53,500 bases of DNA from Glandiceps talaboti. Lineage: Eukaryota > Hemichordata > Enteropneusta > Spengelidae. The notes under the pieces were generated by a model. That model made no database searches. It had not been told where the DNA came from and saw only the letters and a program-made list of their open reading frames with translations. Below are positions 13,413 through 24,866 of the stretch, one piece after another. Position 1 is the first letter of the stretch. Each line of letters begins with the position of its first letter. The stretch covers positions 20,993,947-21,047,446 of the forward strand of contig NC_135555.1 of assembly GCF_964340395.1 (NCBI RefSeq), written 5' to 3'. Made by a program: the position numbers and the translations under genes.

Positions 13413-14195
13413 TAAGGGGAGAACCATTTGATTTCAGGGGGGGGGGGGGGTATGGAGGATTTTGAGAAAAAAAATTTGTTTCCAGGTGAACCAGAAAAAA
13501 AATGTTGATCCTGTAATGGCTTGAGAAAAAAAATTGTCAAAACAGACAGAAGTGAAAAAAAAAATTGTCACAATGCACCAGAAATGAGCAAATTTGGAAA
13601 CCTTATTCTCATGTATTCTTTGGCGGCGCGGCGCCATAGGCAGCACAATTGTTTTTAATACAAGTATAAATTCCTGTTATCATTAAAGCATGCACTATAT
13701 AGCTCTGCTTTAAACCCAAGTGCACACAAAGTTTTCCTTTCCTTTTCTGACCCAAGAAAACATATTTCAGGATTTTTGTTGCAATATCTCAACGACACAG
13801 TCAATATCTGAAGGGGACTATTTGGATTCTGTAAATTAAGACAATTTAAAAAACAAAACAGGGATATTTTACCAGTCATCTTTTGTACATACAAATTTAA
13901 GTAGCAGACGTATGGTTGGTAGACAGACGTCTTTCATACTAACTGCTAATTCTTCTACTTGCACAGAACAAGTTATTTAGAGGTACAGTTGTGAACCATT
14001 GTGACGTGGTATAGGTATGAACAACGCATTACAAACTAAATGACTAATTTAAAAAAAAATTTGCACTACTACTCCATTTGAAAAAAAAAATTGATGCAGG
14101 ACTGACAGTAGAAAAAAAATTTGCTCCCATACCTACTTCCTCCATACCCCCACCCCCCCACCCCCCCCCCCCCGAAATCAAATGGTTCTCCCCTA
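13413..14195. mobile_element. Element with G-tract inverted termini
   Basis: Left end AGGGGAGAACCATTTGATTT plus a run of about 14 G and TATGGAGGA; right end TCCTCCATACCCCC, C runs, then GAAATCAAATGGTTCTCCCC. Inside, runs of A8-A10 followed by TTG or TTTG recur in both halves. Lone ends of the same type occur at 46864-46898 and 47440-47473. Confidence 0.55.
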
Positions 14196-14379
14196 AATAT
14201 GTTGGATACTAAATACCTTGTGGTCATTACCTAAAATGTCAACTCCCTGGTCAACTCTAAGACTCTTAGTACGTGAGTATACTAAAAGCAAGTACATAAT
14301 ACATCACTTGCTTGAAAATATACAATTTTATGGCAAAATGATATTTAGTTATAGTTTAGTTATATATATCAATTCTTAC

Positions 14380-14514
14380 CTTTAACCTTTGTGACCAACT
14401 CAGTGCTTTGATATCACTAACTTTAACATGGCCGCCAACCTCTGTAACAGACACTACACCGTGGTCCTGTAATGATGGACTGGTCTGCTCATTTCGGACA
14501 CAGAATCCCAACAA
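14380..14514 (-). CDS. PKDCC: PKDCC/VLK-like kinase, exon 2 (hinge region)
   Basis: Internal exon of 135 nt (45 codons, residues 251-295), phase 0 at both ends. The acceptor is ATGCAG|TTG and the donor AAG|GTAAGA. It begins LLGFC, which joins directly to HPNILK at the end of exon 1; family members read HPNVLQLYGYC at the same place. VSVTEVGG is the beta5/hinge segment (equivalent to TTITELGAP) and SWSQRLK matches the conserved SWEDRFR. The 7.6-kb intron before it holds only repeats. The frame upstream of the acceptor stays open into the intron, so a naive ORF call would start too early. Confidence 0.82.
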
Positions 14515-14629
14515 CTGCATATGACAATAATTAAGATAATAGAAATACATTAAATAACAGAGTGGCCTAAAAGATATCAATATAACATTTGCTAACATGG
14601 AGTGACATAATCCAACAAGATATAGCTAG

Positions 14630-14691
14630 ACAGACAGATGGATGGGTGGGTGGGTGGGTGGGAGGGAAGATGGATGGATGAATGGATTAAT

Positions 14692-14736
<45 letters not shown>

Positions 14737-14740
14737 CAGA
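14630..14740. repeat. (GGGT)n/(GACA)n microsatellite
   Basis: GGATGGGTGGGTGGGTGGG followed by AGACAGACAAACAGACAGAC repeats, about 120 bp upstream (in gene order) of kinase exon 2. Confidence 0.85.
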
Positions 14741-15420
14741 CACACATGTAAATATGTACATATGATTTATATTATAACTGCCTTGAAAGTGTGCTGTGTT
14801 TAAACACAGTAACTCTGTCACACTTATCATCTTACATGTTTTTACGCAGACCCTGAGTCTATCTGAAGTAGAAGCCAGGAATGTCTTCATGATTATTGTA
14901 AAATATATCAGACTCAATTAAATAGTTATGTTAGGGTGAACTGTGGTCATACATGATTTAAAGTAGCACATTAAATTGCATCTGGAACGTTTACAAGCTT
15001 AAGTCACTTCAACTTTTACAAAAATACTGACATAAAACAGGAAGTAAACCTGATCTGCTATAAATATGATGTTCAAGTCAGTGCATGTGTGGCTTCAATG
15101 ACATTTAAAATTGTCGTATGATTTGGTTGACAGGATAATATGGATTTCCACAACATTTTAGTAAATGTATAACAAACTGTGTCGTCATATCATGATTTAT
15201 GCCTGAATAGCAGGTTTGATTATTTGTTCTGTCGATAACAAGTGGTGGTTTTAGTTAAAAAGTAGAAACTACTGGCACTTATTAATATGCAGCAATCCCC
15301 ATTCCCACTCCCCACATCCACTCATAACAAATATATGTGAAAACTCAGCTTATACCCTCCAATTGAACATGACTACTCAATAAATAACAAATTTGTTCAT
15401 GTAGAAATGCAGCAACCCCC

Positions 15421-15465
<45 letters not shown>

Positions 15466-16439
15466 AAAACAGAAATATCTTAATACTCAGCTTATACCCC
15501 TCCGATTGAACATGACTACCCAATCGATGACAAAATTTGTCCATATATAAAAATGCAGCAAAAATCCCTCACCCCTCCCCAAAAAAATCAATTAAAATCA
15601 ATAAATCAAATCAATTTCTTAAAAAATAGAAACTCAGCTTATGCCCATTAATTGAACCAGACTAACCCAATCAATGACATAATTTGTTCATGTACAAAAA
15701 AAAAGTCCTTGGAAGTTTTCCCTAGATCCTTTAATACTTGAACAAAACTATCAGTGCTTCCCATACTAGTAATTGAAAATTTAATGATTGAAGTTTATGT
15801 CTCCTTGAGTTTACTAATGAAAATGATAGCTTAACATCATTACTGCCTGTATCTTTAAGGTTACCAGCACGTATGGTATATAGGGTTACAAATTAGTTTA
15901 ACATTGACTTGTACTGTACAGACTTTTTATCTCCTCATAACAAAAATTAGATGGTATTCTTTGAGGGGGTGTACTATTCCCATAAATTTCTCTTTAGTGT
16001 TCTCCTAAAACTCCAGTTCTCTTTAGTATTCTCATCAATACAGAGTGACTGAAGACAAATATTATGGAAACTGATAATGGCATCATCATTGATCGCTGTC
16101 TGCTGCCAGATATAATACATTTTTGTCAGTAAAACGTTGAAGTATTATAGTGGTAAACTTTTGGGAGAAAAATATTGACACCATGTTTTTAACATGAACA
16201 AAAGTTGCCAAGATTTTAAGTTTGTATCATAGAGTTCAGAATTTTGTATTCTGGTAATGTGTATGGGAACAAATCAAATGTGTTTTGTCCATACATTCAG
16301 TTTACATCCAGTAAGCCCTTTATGGGACGCCATCAGTTTCAAGTTTGTTTTACTTAAAATAGACTCAGTAAGGCCTAAAAAAAATAGCGCCAATGGCATT
16401 GTAGCAGAACTGTACAGTTTTCAAAAAAATTTTACCCAC

Positions 16440-16920
16440 ATGCTGCATGCAGATCCATACTAGGTATAGGTGTTCATTTGCTGAATGATTATCCAGTTGC
16501 CTATCCAATGCTTTGTTATCTTTGCAATATACGCGATCATGTGACTGTTGCTATGGGCTTGGTCATGTTGCGAGACATATTTACATACATTTGTTGAATG
16601 TTTATTCACTTGCTTACCAGATGATGTTGTTATTTTAGCAAAATGTACTGGCATTTGGTTGTTGCTAAGGGTGTGGTTATGGTTGCTAGGGCCAGTTGTG
16701 TCAAAATGTATTGAACAAAATCTGCATAATAACACTGCTAGAAACATCTCACCAATGTTCAGCTTCAATGACCAGGTACTTTTTGAGATATAAGTTTTTC
16801 ACCAAAATTCGCATTTTCACACCTAATTTGCATATTGCTGATGACATCATTAGACCTTATCATAACATTTTGTTAATTCTTATCATGTTTTGCCCATGAG
16901 AATTAGTACTTGACACCTTT
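16440..16920. repeat. Interspersed repeat family B copy 1
   Basis: Shares CTAGGTATAGGTGTT, TTGCTGAATGATTATCCAGT and TTTGCAATATACNCGATCAT, followed by CTGTTGCTATGGGC, with 41150-41560. A roughly 125-bp unit (TTGCTATGGGC...TTCACTTGC) is tandemly repeated inside. Its tail (TTGCCCATGAGAATTAGTAC, TGACACCTTTA) resembles the one at 13050-13080, where only the ends remain. Confidence 0.55.
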
Positions 16921-17241
16921 ACATGAAATTCTTAATTGTCATAAACAGACATTGCCAAGATTTAAAATTGTTATCAGACTTTCAGCCCTGTTCACTGTTT
17001 TCCATGACACACTTTTGAATTGAACATATGACAAACTGTGATGTCCATAAAGTTAAGCATCTGAATGTGGACTTTCCTGCACTTGTAGGCAAACATTTCA
17101 GGCAATACTTTTCCCTTCTGTGTTTGGAACAAATGTGACCTAAAAAAGGTCAATGGAAAATTAGGTACATTCACATACAATGCCATATCATATATGATTA
17201 TATCAAAAGCCTTGATGTGCTGTCTCTCTGGCAAATCTTGT

Positions 17242-18001
17242 ACTGGCCATATAGGTGAGAATTAGGTATTTATTTTGGGGTATAATTTTAATTCACAAAA
17301 CAACTCCACTATGGTTTTTTCTTTTTTCGATGTTCATGTTTCTATTGATTGATTGATTGATTGATTGATTTTGAATTTTTTAATAAATTGCAAAAAGCTA
17401 CAGAAACAAGTCTTCATAAAAGACACAGCACCTTAAATACTACAATGTGTCTGTAATAGACAGAAATAGGTTGGATTTTGATAATTTACCCTGAAGCTCA
17501 AAGGTCAATGTCTCAAAAGATACCTTGTATCTGATAATATGGGGTAGACGCTTCAATGGATTCTATGTGTATTAAAGTTTTTGATTGAGTTATGCAGTAA
17601 ATAATTATTGTTAACTACAAATATGGCTGCCATTTTGGCTGTAAAGTTATATGAGTACCAAAAATAATGTTTGTGTATAGTTCTTTTCTTGTTTACTTAC
17701 AAACATGATTGAAAAGAAATTTGCAATATGTAAATACTTCAATGTGTCTGTGATAGGCAGGAATTGGCTTGATTTTGACAGTAAAAGTCATGGTCAAGTT
17801 CAAAGGTCAAGGTCTCAAAAGATAACTTGCATCTGATAATATTGGATAGACACTTTGATGGAGAGTCTGTGTATTACAGTTTTTAAGTTATGGAACAAAT
17901 GATAAATTTTAACTAAAAATATGGTTGTCATTTGGTCAAATTTGCATATATGAATTAAAAATCCAACCTGAATACTCGTTTCTCATCCATATGGCTACTT
18001 A
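17242..18001. mobile_element. Related fold-back element with internal 297-bp duplication
   Basis: Ends ACTGGCCATATAGGTGAGAA and CTCATCCATATGGCTACTTA are inverted and of the same family as 1750-2107. Inside, a block starting CAATGTGTCTGTAATAGACA at 17443 is repeated with divergence from 17740 (CAAAGGTCAA-GTCTCAAAAG in both). No coding potential. Confidence 0.55.
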
Positions 18002-18309
18002 AAATTTCAGAAAAATAAAAAAAAATCAGAGATGTGATGTGATACACAGATTAAGTCATTGCTTAAGTAGTTTTACATTTAAGTAATACTAAAATATCAT
18101 AAAATGTAACAAGCATAAAATATTATAAATACATAATGGTGAAATACGTTTTAATATCAAATTTCTTTGAAAAAAATCCGATGGCAATATGAAATATATA
18201 ATACTTAATAATGATTAATTTTATTTATGGGTTTTTTGTTTTTTGTTGATTTCTTTTACATACATATTTTATATGGATATGTATGATTCAAGATAATATA
18301 ATAAGACTT

Positions 18310-18715
18310 TGGTTGAATGTCCTCAATTGGTAACTTGTGTATGCTCCCATATCTCCAACAAACTAAACTTTATATATATTTTTTTTCAATTCAATTATTC
18401 CATATTGTCGTTATATCTGTTTATACTTATGATTATTTTCATTTTTCTCAATTGTTTTGTTCGTTTTTATTTTGTTTATCAACTATGGAGGTTGCTCATT
18501 CTCATATGTTGCGCCCAAACTATGGAACTCTTTGACACTTGACATTTGCAGAGCTGCCAGCCTGGATTGTTTCAAAACAAAACTGAAGACATTTGTTCAT
18601 CAAAGCCTATGGTGTGCTTTAGTCATTCAGCGCTACTATACAGAATGTTGCTCTGGAAATTGGTACTACAGAAAATTAATTGATTGATTGATTGATTGGT
18701 TGGTTGGTTGGTTGG

Positions 18716-18797
<82 letters not shown>

Positions 18798-18800
18798 TTG
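18310..18800 (+). pseudogene. 3' end of a LINE ORF with (GATT)n tail
   Basis: The frame at 18478-18660 reads YGGCSFSYVAPKLWNSL...CRAASLDCFKTKLKTFVHQSL, the familiar extreme C-terminus of CR1/L2-like LINE polyproteins (APKLWNSLP...FK..LKT). It is followed within about 20 bp by a long (GATT)n/(GGTT)n tract to 18798, the microsatellite tail such elements carry. No upstream RT remains, so this is a 5'-truncated copy in intron 1 of the kinase gene. Confidence 0.6.
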
Positions 18801-19518
18801 AATATTTCACCTTATATTTTAGTTTGTGTAAGTTACACTGAATGGAAACCTTTTACCATACATCTGTGATAGAGAAATTCCTGACTAATTGACTGTGACT
18901 GTGAGTTGACTTAGTTTCCAAACGAGATTAAATACACATCATCATGTACAACCTTCATATACAAATCAGAAAAAGAAAGTAACTAGGAGTCAATCAACAT
19001 CAAATCTGTTGCAAGAATGAATATTCATGGCCTCTAGCGTCATACTTAGTAATGAAAATTTCTACTCACTCACATAGTCATAAAAAAGTTAATCACTTCC
19101 AAGAAATTCTTTGACTCTGTGAGTAGAAATTTTCATTACTAAGCAAATCTATTGATTTAAACACTTTCTCATTTATCACATTTTTGCTTAGAAGGGTGAA
19201 CCCATGCATAGATAAAAAGGGAGAAATGAGGAACAAATGGCAAGTCAGTATTCCTTACCAGAATTCTATTCTGGAACCCAGGTAAAATAAATGGCAAACT
19301 TTGGAATATTTCACCTTGGAAAATAACCACTATATGATAGCCTAGAATCCAGGCAAATAGGGATTTCGAATTTTGATTTTGTGTTGGGAAATAAAATCCC
19401 CCATCCGCTTAGATTCCTGGCTACCACTATAAAGAATGCTGCTGTCTTTTGTACTCCGGTCAAAGGTTAGAGGTTATTATAAAACCGTTTCTGGCTTCCA
19501 GCCAATCAAGGATTGAGC

Positions 19519-19766
19519 ACAGGGAACCCAGGAACCGAAACAAACAAATAAATAAACAAACAAACAAACAAACAAACAAACAAACAAACAAATAAATAAA
19601 TAAATGAATGAACAAGTATAGGAACAAATAAAATAATCACTACATCACTACAAAAAAACACTTTTTGTAGTGATGATATAGGAAAAAAACATCTAGTATA
19701 CCTCCATGAGTATCTGTTTATTTGCTGGTTTATTTAATTATTTTATTTGATTCTATACTTGTTCAT

Positions 19767-19813
<47 letters not shown>

Positions 19814-19872
19814 TTTGTTTGTTTGTTTGTTTGTTTATTTATTTGTTTGTTTCTGTTCCTGGGTTCCCTGTG
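19519..19872. repeat. Large inverted repeat with AAAT/AAAC arms
   Basis: Left arm CACAGGGAACCCAGGAACCG followed by (AAAC)/(AAAT) repeats, AATGAACAAGTATAGGAAC. The right arm is its reverse complement ending CCTGGGTTCCCTGTG. At the middle lies a short hairpin (ATCACTACAAA / TTTGTAGTGAT, 19645-19675). Confidence 0.65.
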
Positions 19873-19926
19873 GATTGAGATGCAAATTACAGTGCAAACC
19901 ATTAGGTGAACCTCAATATACGATTG

Positions 19927-20328
19927 AATCTGATTAAAATCTGATGTGGTGAAAGCGGCTAGATGCCTTTTATTTACCTCTGTTTCCATCGTTTGTGTTG
20001 TTTGTTTTGTTCCGAGTGATCGTCGCCTTCCCACATCTGAACCTGTGTAATAGACAATCCCACTGAATGTCGACAACATTGTAAGGTTGTCACAACCAAT
20101 CAGCACGCTTCAATTTCTCCGGTGTGTGCAGCTGCCAACGTAACACTCATCCTTATTGGCCAATCGAAAGCGCAAGATTCAAACGCAATTGTCTATTACA
20201 CAGGTTCAGATGTGGGATGATAGCGATCACTCGGAACAAAACAAACGACCCAAAATGATGTACATATAGAGGTAAATAAAGGCGCTAGGCATCTAGCCGC
20301 TTTTACAACATCAGATTTTAATCAGATT
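19927..20328. mobile_element. Fold-back element, arms of about 135 bp
   Basis: Arms 19927-20058 and 20188-20328 are near reverse complements. They share AATCTGATTAAAATCTGATG at the tips, AAAGCGGCTAGATGCC, TTTGTTCCGAGTGATCG and CACATCTGAACCTGTGTAAT. About 130 bp of unrelated sequence lies between. The left tip is only 54 bp from the preceding inverted repeat. Confidence 0.65.
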
Positions 20329-20611
20329 GGACTGTGATGTAACAAACTCTCCTATTCACTTAACTTGTCAAGTGAAGGTGCAGTTAGCAGAACTATTAAA
20401 AATATTTATCAAAACCTTTTATTGTATATAAATGCAAGAAAAAACTGAGGGAGCATTGTGAGAGTGTGGGGGGGGGGCAAAAAGTTATACAGAAGGGGAA
20501 TGTCAAATTATTTGCAATGGTTCAATTCCCAAACATTCGGTAAGGGCATAAACACAACTTTGCTCTCCCATCACCCTGGCAGCACTGTTAGAAAACTTAA
20601 ATTATTAAATT

Positions 20612-20632
20612 ATTATTATCATTATTATTATT

Positions 20633-20675
<43 letters not shown>

Positions 20676-20676
20676 C

Positions 20677-20731
<55 letters not shown>

Positions 20732-20732
20732 A
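20612..20732. repeat. (ATT)n/(ATC)n microsatellite
   Basis: ATTATT, then (ATC)n at 20634-20675, then (ATT)n to 20731. The open frame of Tyr and His runs is an artefact. Confidence 0.9.
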
Positions 20733-22100
20733 AAATAATATTAATAGAATAAAATTGTTATTTTACACTCTTTCATAAGATGTAAAGTTCGTCTATCAAA
20801 GAAGCTAAAAAGAAAACGCTGACCTACACAGTGGGCGCAGACGTGGCTCGTCAGAACATGCATAACGACATCCGTGTGAAGAGTCACTAAAGTGCTTACT
20901 GCATTAAGTTTTATTGTAATTCTTATTACGCATTCTCAAGACAATGAATTTGTCAAGTTGACGACGATAACGTTCAACAATAGTCAAAAAGGTTGCGAGT
21001 ACAATTACTATTGTTCAGTGTATGCATATTTTTACAATAAATTTGTCTTTAGATGAAGGTGCACTGATACATGTTGTACATGTACATGTAACGTTCGATC
21101 GATGGTCAATATGCCAAGGTTGGCGGCGTTGCGATCGTTCAACATTCAACGATGACAGTTTCATAGCAAGGACACGGACGATACTCACTCATCACTGCTC
21201 TCGAGAAACACAGGAGGTTGCGAAGATAGCTGCACCGTTTTATTTTGCTCGATTTCTAACACCTTGAACTCACACTAGAAGCAAGGTTCGGGCAAAATTG
21301 ATTGTTGGCCGCGTCACTGATCAAAGATTCACGCGGTGACCACAAAGATTACATGTATGATAATCGTTCACTACCAGTACGTCCTGTACATGTACCTGTG
21401 CTGTGTACGTTGTTATGTTCAGACCACCCGAGGTTCCGAAGTTATTAGTGCATACGGCATCTAAAATGCGGCGCGCAGCTTTGCAAATTATGCCCTCTAT
21501 TCACGTCTTCCTGACAGCCGTTGTGGCCGTGTCTGCCAGCGAAGCGAATAAACAATACAATTATTAAATTAAATGAAAATATCACACACAATACACAGTA
21601 TGTTCGAGTGATACACGTAATTGATAAAAAAAATGAATTTTGGACAACTTCAACTCACAGAAAACAACACGTACGTTCTGATTCATATTGCTCTCGATAC
21701 AAAGTTGTATTAACTTGTAACATGTCATGTTTACGTACGTGTACATGTATCCACCACCGTTCATGCCGTTCAGCCTATGTACACTGTCATCAACGTTAAC
21801 ATTTGGAAAACGAATCGTCTCTCTCTGCCACAGTTTGATTACCGACGAGATGACGGATTGCATACCGTTTTCCGCAGTGAATTAAGTTTTTATCACTTAA
21901 CTTGTTGTAACTTCATTTATTACTTACGCAGGACCTACTAACATTCTGCTAAAAGTTATAAACCACGCAAATGAAACTGTAAATAACATCAATAACCTCC
22001 TAGCTCCGTGTATTAATAAACGTTATCTATCGAAAACATGGCCTTGAGTCGAAAAGTGGGTCTTTCTAAATCAGATTATGAGAAGTTCAGGATAACTCAC

Positions 22101-22850
22101 CTTTAAAATATTTGGATGTTGGAGTTGTAGTCCGAGTAAAATTTCCTTCATAACTTTGTAATTCGCATACAGGTAGCAATCACTTTGTTTCCAAAATTTT
22201 TTACGTCGGATACACGCCTTCACGTCCTCGACGGAGCCCGTGACACGTTTGACGGCTACCGTTGTACCTTTGTACTGACCCAGGTGAACTTCCTTACTCG
22301 TACCGGAGCCTAGCCTACGCTTTAGTTTGATTTGGTTGATGTCGGCACAATTCATCATTTGTGGTAGATCATTTGTAAGTAACTTTAAAAGTGAACTGTC
22401 GCTGTGTACTTCTTCTAGGTGCATAGATAACTTAGTTGAGTTGTCAGCAACACCCCGAGGCTGTACATGTAATGTTTCGTTAACACCTGATTCCTGAATC
22501 GTCGGTGCACTGACAACATCCTTTTCGTCAGGGTGGCTATCGTTGCCTCCTCTGTATTCTTTTCCTGAGATTTTCCGATATTCTTCAATTAGCAAATTCT
22601 TTTGTGCTGTCAGCTCTTCAATCAAAGAACTAAGTTTTTGAGTATGAGATGTCGTGCGAGCTTCACCGGGACCGTTGCTCCGTTTTTTCCATGGCGGCGA
22701 TGGTGTCCTGAAGTCCAGGACAGTTTGAACCGTGTCTTCGCCAACTCTGGGTAAAGCTAGGTACGGTAAGAATACTATGGCTAATAATATGGCCACACAT
22801 AAACGGATATGTCTCCGTTTTGTAGCAACACGCCAGCACCAAATCGCCAT
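22101..22850 (-). CDS. PKDCC: PKDCC/VLK-like secretory kinase, exon 1 (start, signal anchor, N-lobe)
   Basis: First coding exon, 250 codons, ending AAG|GTGAGT (phase 0). Residues 1-16 are a short basic cytosolic tail and 17-34 a hydrophobic signal-anchor helix (LCVAILLAIVFLPYLALP). A Ser/charged stem with a possible coiled coil (about 70-95) follows, with N-glycosylation sequons at N103, N124 and N137. The kinase N-lobe begins near residue 168: glycine-rich loop LGSGTSKEVHLG (180-191), catalytic Lys in VAVKRV (K201), probable helix-C Glu (E236), then HPNIL. The DVKACIR and DCYLYANYKVMKEILL stretches align well with vertebrate PKDCC (VLK), which phosphorylates extracellular proteins on tyrosine in the secretory pathway. 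The frame stays open upstream to an ATG at 23009. I prefer 22850 because it puts the helix near the N-terminus, as in the family. DIPK/FAM69 kinases are the nearest alternative. Confidence 0.85.
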
Positions 22851-23060
22851 TCCTCGGCGACAACTATGAGAACTCGTGTGTGACAGGCAGTACAGTACTG
22901 TCGTCACACTGGCTCCCTCTATATACGACTTTTGTGTATTGCTCCTGAGTGTGTGTACACGAATTAGGTATGATGAGGATAACAGTGTAGCAGTTCCGGA
23001 ATAGCTCATACATTAATAAAATATATATTAGTCACGCATAGTATCAGTATCAGTGTATCA
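22851..23060 (-). promoter_or_regulatory. Putative core promoter and 5' UTR of the PKDCC-like gene
   Basis: Reading the minus strand, an AT block containing TATATATTTT (about 23018-23029) lies about 170 nt upstream of the preferred start codon. A TATA-type start would place transcription near 22990, downstream of the in-frame ATG at 23009, which favours initiation at 22850. The surrounding 20.8-23.3 kb is visibly richer in G+C and CpG than the rest of the window, as expected around a first exon. This is an inference from composition and one motif. Confidence 0.3.
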
Positions 23061-23345
23061 GTGTTCCTCATACACGCCAGTTGGCGTATGAAAAGAGTGT
23101 GCTTTTTTCGTAATGTTCCAGAATGCAACAATATTACAGACTACATCGAAAATAAACAATTATGGTACATTGTTAAACAACTGTGTATAAATCGATCAGC
23201 CGGCCTTCTAGCACGAGACTCAACCGTGAGTAGTGACGCAGGAATTTTTGTTATCGTCTTTGGGTTGTTATTTTTTTGTCGTTGCGCGGGGTTTTATTGC
23301 CTGACCTGACTAGTCTAGACTACAGCTAAGTCCTGAACAATTAAT

Positions 23346-23689
23346 TGTTTGGTTCCGGTTACCCGACCCCACCTAGCTTTTCACTGCCGAACCTAAACTT
23401 TTTATTATGTATTCGAGAGAAAAATAATAAAATCGCAAATATTGTGAAGTCTCACGAGAAATAGTGGATGCGGAAACTTATATCAACTTAAAAAGACAAA
23501 ATAAAACTGTTTTTCCAATCTGTAATGTCTTTACATATGATAGGAAGAAATAGATAACACTAATTATAAGACCATTTGGAAAACAATGGACTAGACACTC
23601 ACACTGAAAAAAAAAATATATTAACAAAATAAAATAAGAAATCTACCTACTTCACCTATTCTAAAATTGAGCGTAATCGGAACCACACA
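23346..23689. mobile_element. MITE family A copy 3
   Basis: Same family as 28195-28570 and in the same orientation. It begins TGTTTGGTTCCGGTTACCCG and ends with the complement of TGTGTGGTTCCGATTAC, followed by TTAGGCCTAAT. It lies roughly 0.35-0.7 kb upstream of the PKDCC-like promoter. Confidence 0.7.
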
Positions 23690-24272
23690 TGTTTTTTATT
23701 AGGCCTAATCTTTAACGCGGCTCTCGCTATTTTCCTATTATGGAGCCATCGGTAATTACAAGGGGGCCGCGGGAATTAGGGGAGTCACTTTTTACAAATC
23801 GGTCCTCGGGGAGGGCCATATAAGGTCACATTTGACCCCATTTTTTTATCTTTTATTAAACTATGCATTATTTCGTGATTTTGGCATGATCCCACCCCGT
23901 TGTCACTGGTTACAAGTCCTACTGCTACCACACCCCAACCATTGCAAAGTAATGTCGTGACATAGTGTAAATTAATGAATGTTATTTGTTGAGTGAGGAG
24001 AGTGGGTATCACACTAGTAAAGTGGGAACAGGTTGGCATGATATTGGGGATAATGTGGTAGAGTGGAGTGGAGATGTTGACATCAGTCCTGAGGTCTTTA
24101 GGAGTTCTGGCCTTCAACTCATCAGCCAGTATATCCAAACACAGGCATTGATACATTGATACTAGTAATACAAGCAGTGTTTTCCCACTATCACTGTAGT
24201 GGTGGGTAATAGTGGGAAACAACAAATGCCTTTAAAACTATAAATGTGGTTGGATTTTACTACAGAAAACAT

Positions 24273-24350
24273 TCCCTGTCCCTAGTAGGATTCGAACCCG
24301 GGACCTCCTGGCTACTAATCTTGAGCTCTAACAATTATACGCGACAGGGA
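24273..24350 (-). pseudogene. tRNA-like sequence (degenerate)
   Basis: On the minus strand TCCCTGT and ACAGGGA form a perfect 7-bp acceptor-like stem around 78 nt. A consensus B-box GGTTCGAATCC is preceded by AGGAGGTCCC. The T-stem has mismatches, the A-box is poor and the spacing after the T-arm is too long, so it cannot fold as a normal tRNA. It is a tRNA relic or the head of a tRNA-derived SINE. Confidence 0.4.
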
Positions 24351-24787
24351 GGTGGTGTTCAAAATGTTTTTCATTGTAATATTTGAACAGTCCTAGAGAA
24401 ATGCCATGTTTTAGAGAAAAGAGGGAGGGCAAGGGGGAGGGTCTCATTTTACGCCATATCCCGTGCTTGATCCCCACCCCCGATAGTACCCTCTCCCCCT
24501 TGTAATTACTGAAGGCTTCCTTCAACGGGTAAAAATGACCGAATAGTTCTAGGTATCATGTTACAGTATACGTAGAAATTGTTTAGAATCTTACTAATCT
24601 TGAATCCGCCGATGTTTTGTTATTTTTCGTCGGTATTTTTTGTTACGTTGTTGTTTTTGTTTTATATATAGTAACACAGACACCTTGTCTATGATAGTTA
24701 AACGAGCGTTGTCATGGCTTTGTGAAAGTTTTTTTCTTTTTATCGCTTTCTTGCCAAAATTATGTAAATTTGAGGAATAAGGTTTTT

Positions 24788-24866
24788 TCTTCTTCTTCTT
24801 CTTCTTCTTCTTCTTCTTCTTCTTCTTCTTCTTCTTCTTCTTCTTCTTCTTCTTCTTCTTCTTCTT
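24788..24866. repeat. (TTC)n microsatellite
   Basis: About 25 uninterrupted TTC units; gives a poly-Lys artefact on the minus strand. In the spacer between the two genes. Confidence 0.9.

Larger units (their letters stand above)
3302..14379 (-). other. Intron 2 of the PKDCC-like gene
   Basis: An 11.1-kb intron. It contains MITE A copy 2, the SINE, the dead LINE, the 104-bp duplication, HINE-like copy C and the G-tract element. 7.5-11.0 kb is unique-looking AT-rich sequence in which I see no exon; a roughly 110-bp degenerate duplication lies near 10850-11070. Confidence 0.7.
14515..22100 (-). other. Intron 1 of the PKDCC-like gene
   Basis: A 7.6-kb intron. It contains three degenerate copies of a roughly 120-150-bp unit at 15290-15700 (CTCAGCTTATACCC, GAACATGACTA), repeat family B copy 1, the 17.2-kb fold-back, the LINE 3' end and the two inverted repeats at 19.5-20.3 kb. 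The last 1.3 kb before exon 1 is CpG-richer and may hold regulatory sequence. Confidence 0.65.

Noticed and set aside
21466-21567. 33-codon plus-strand frame with signal-peptide-like start (MRRAALQIMPSIHVFLTAVV)
   Set aside because: No donor site at a sensible place and a stop soon after; probably chance in CpG-rich sequence.
23785-24225. 146-residue minus-strand open frame
   Set aside because: No recognisable motif, no splice or start context; the opposite strand in this region is more protein-like.
24273-24350. Functional tRNA gene
   Set aside because: The acceptor stem and B-box are good, but the T-stem mismatches and the spacing after the T-arm is wrong.
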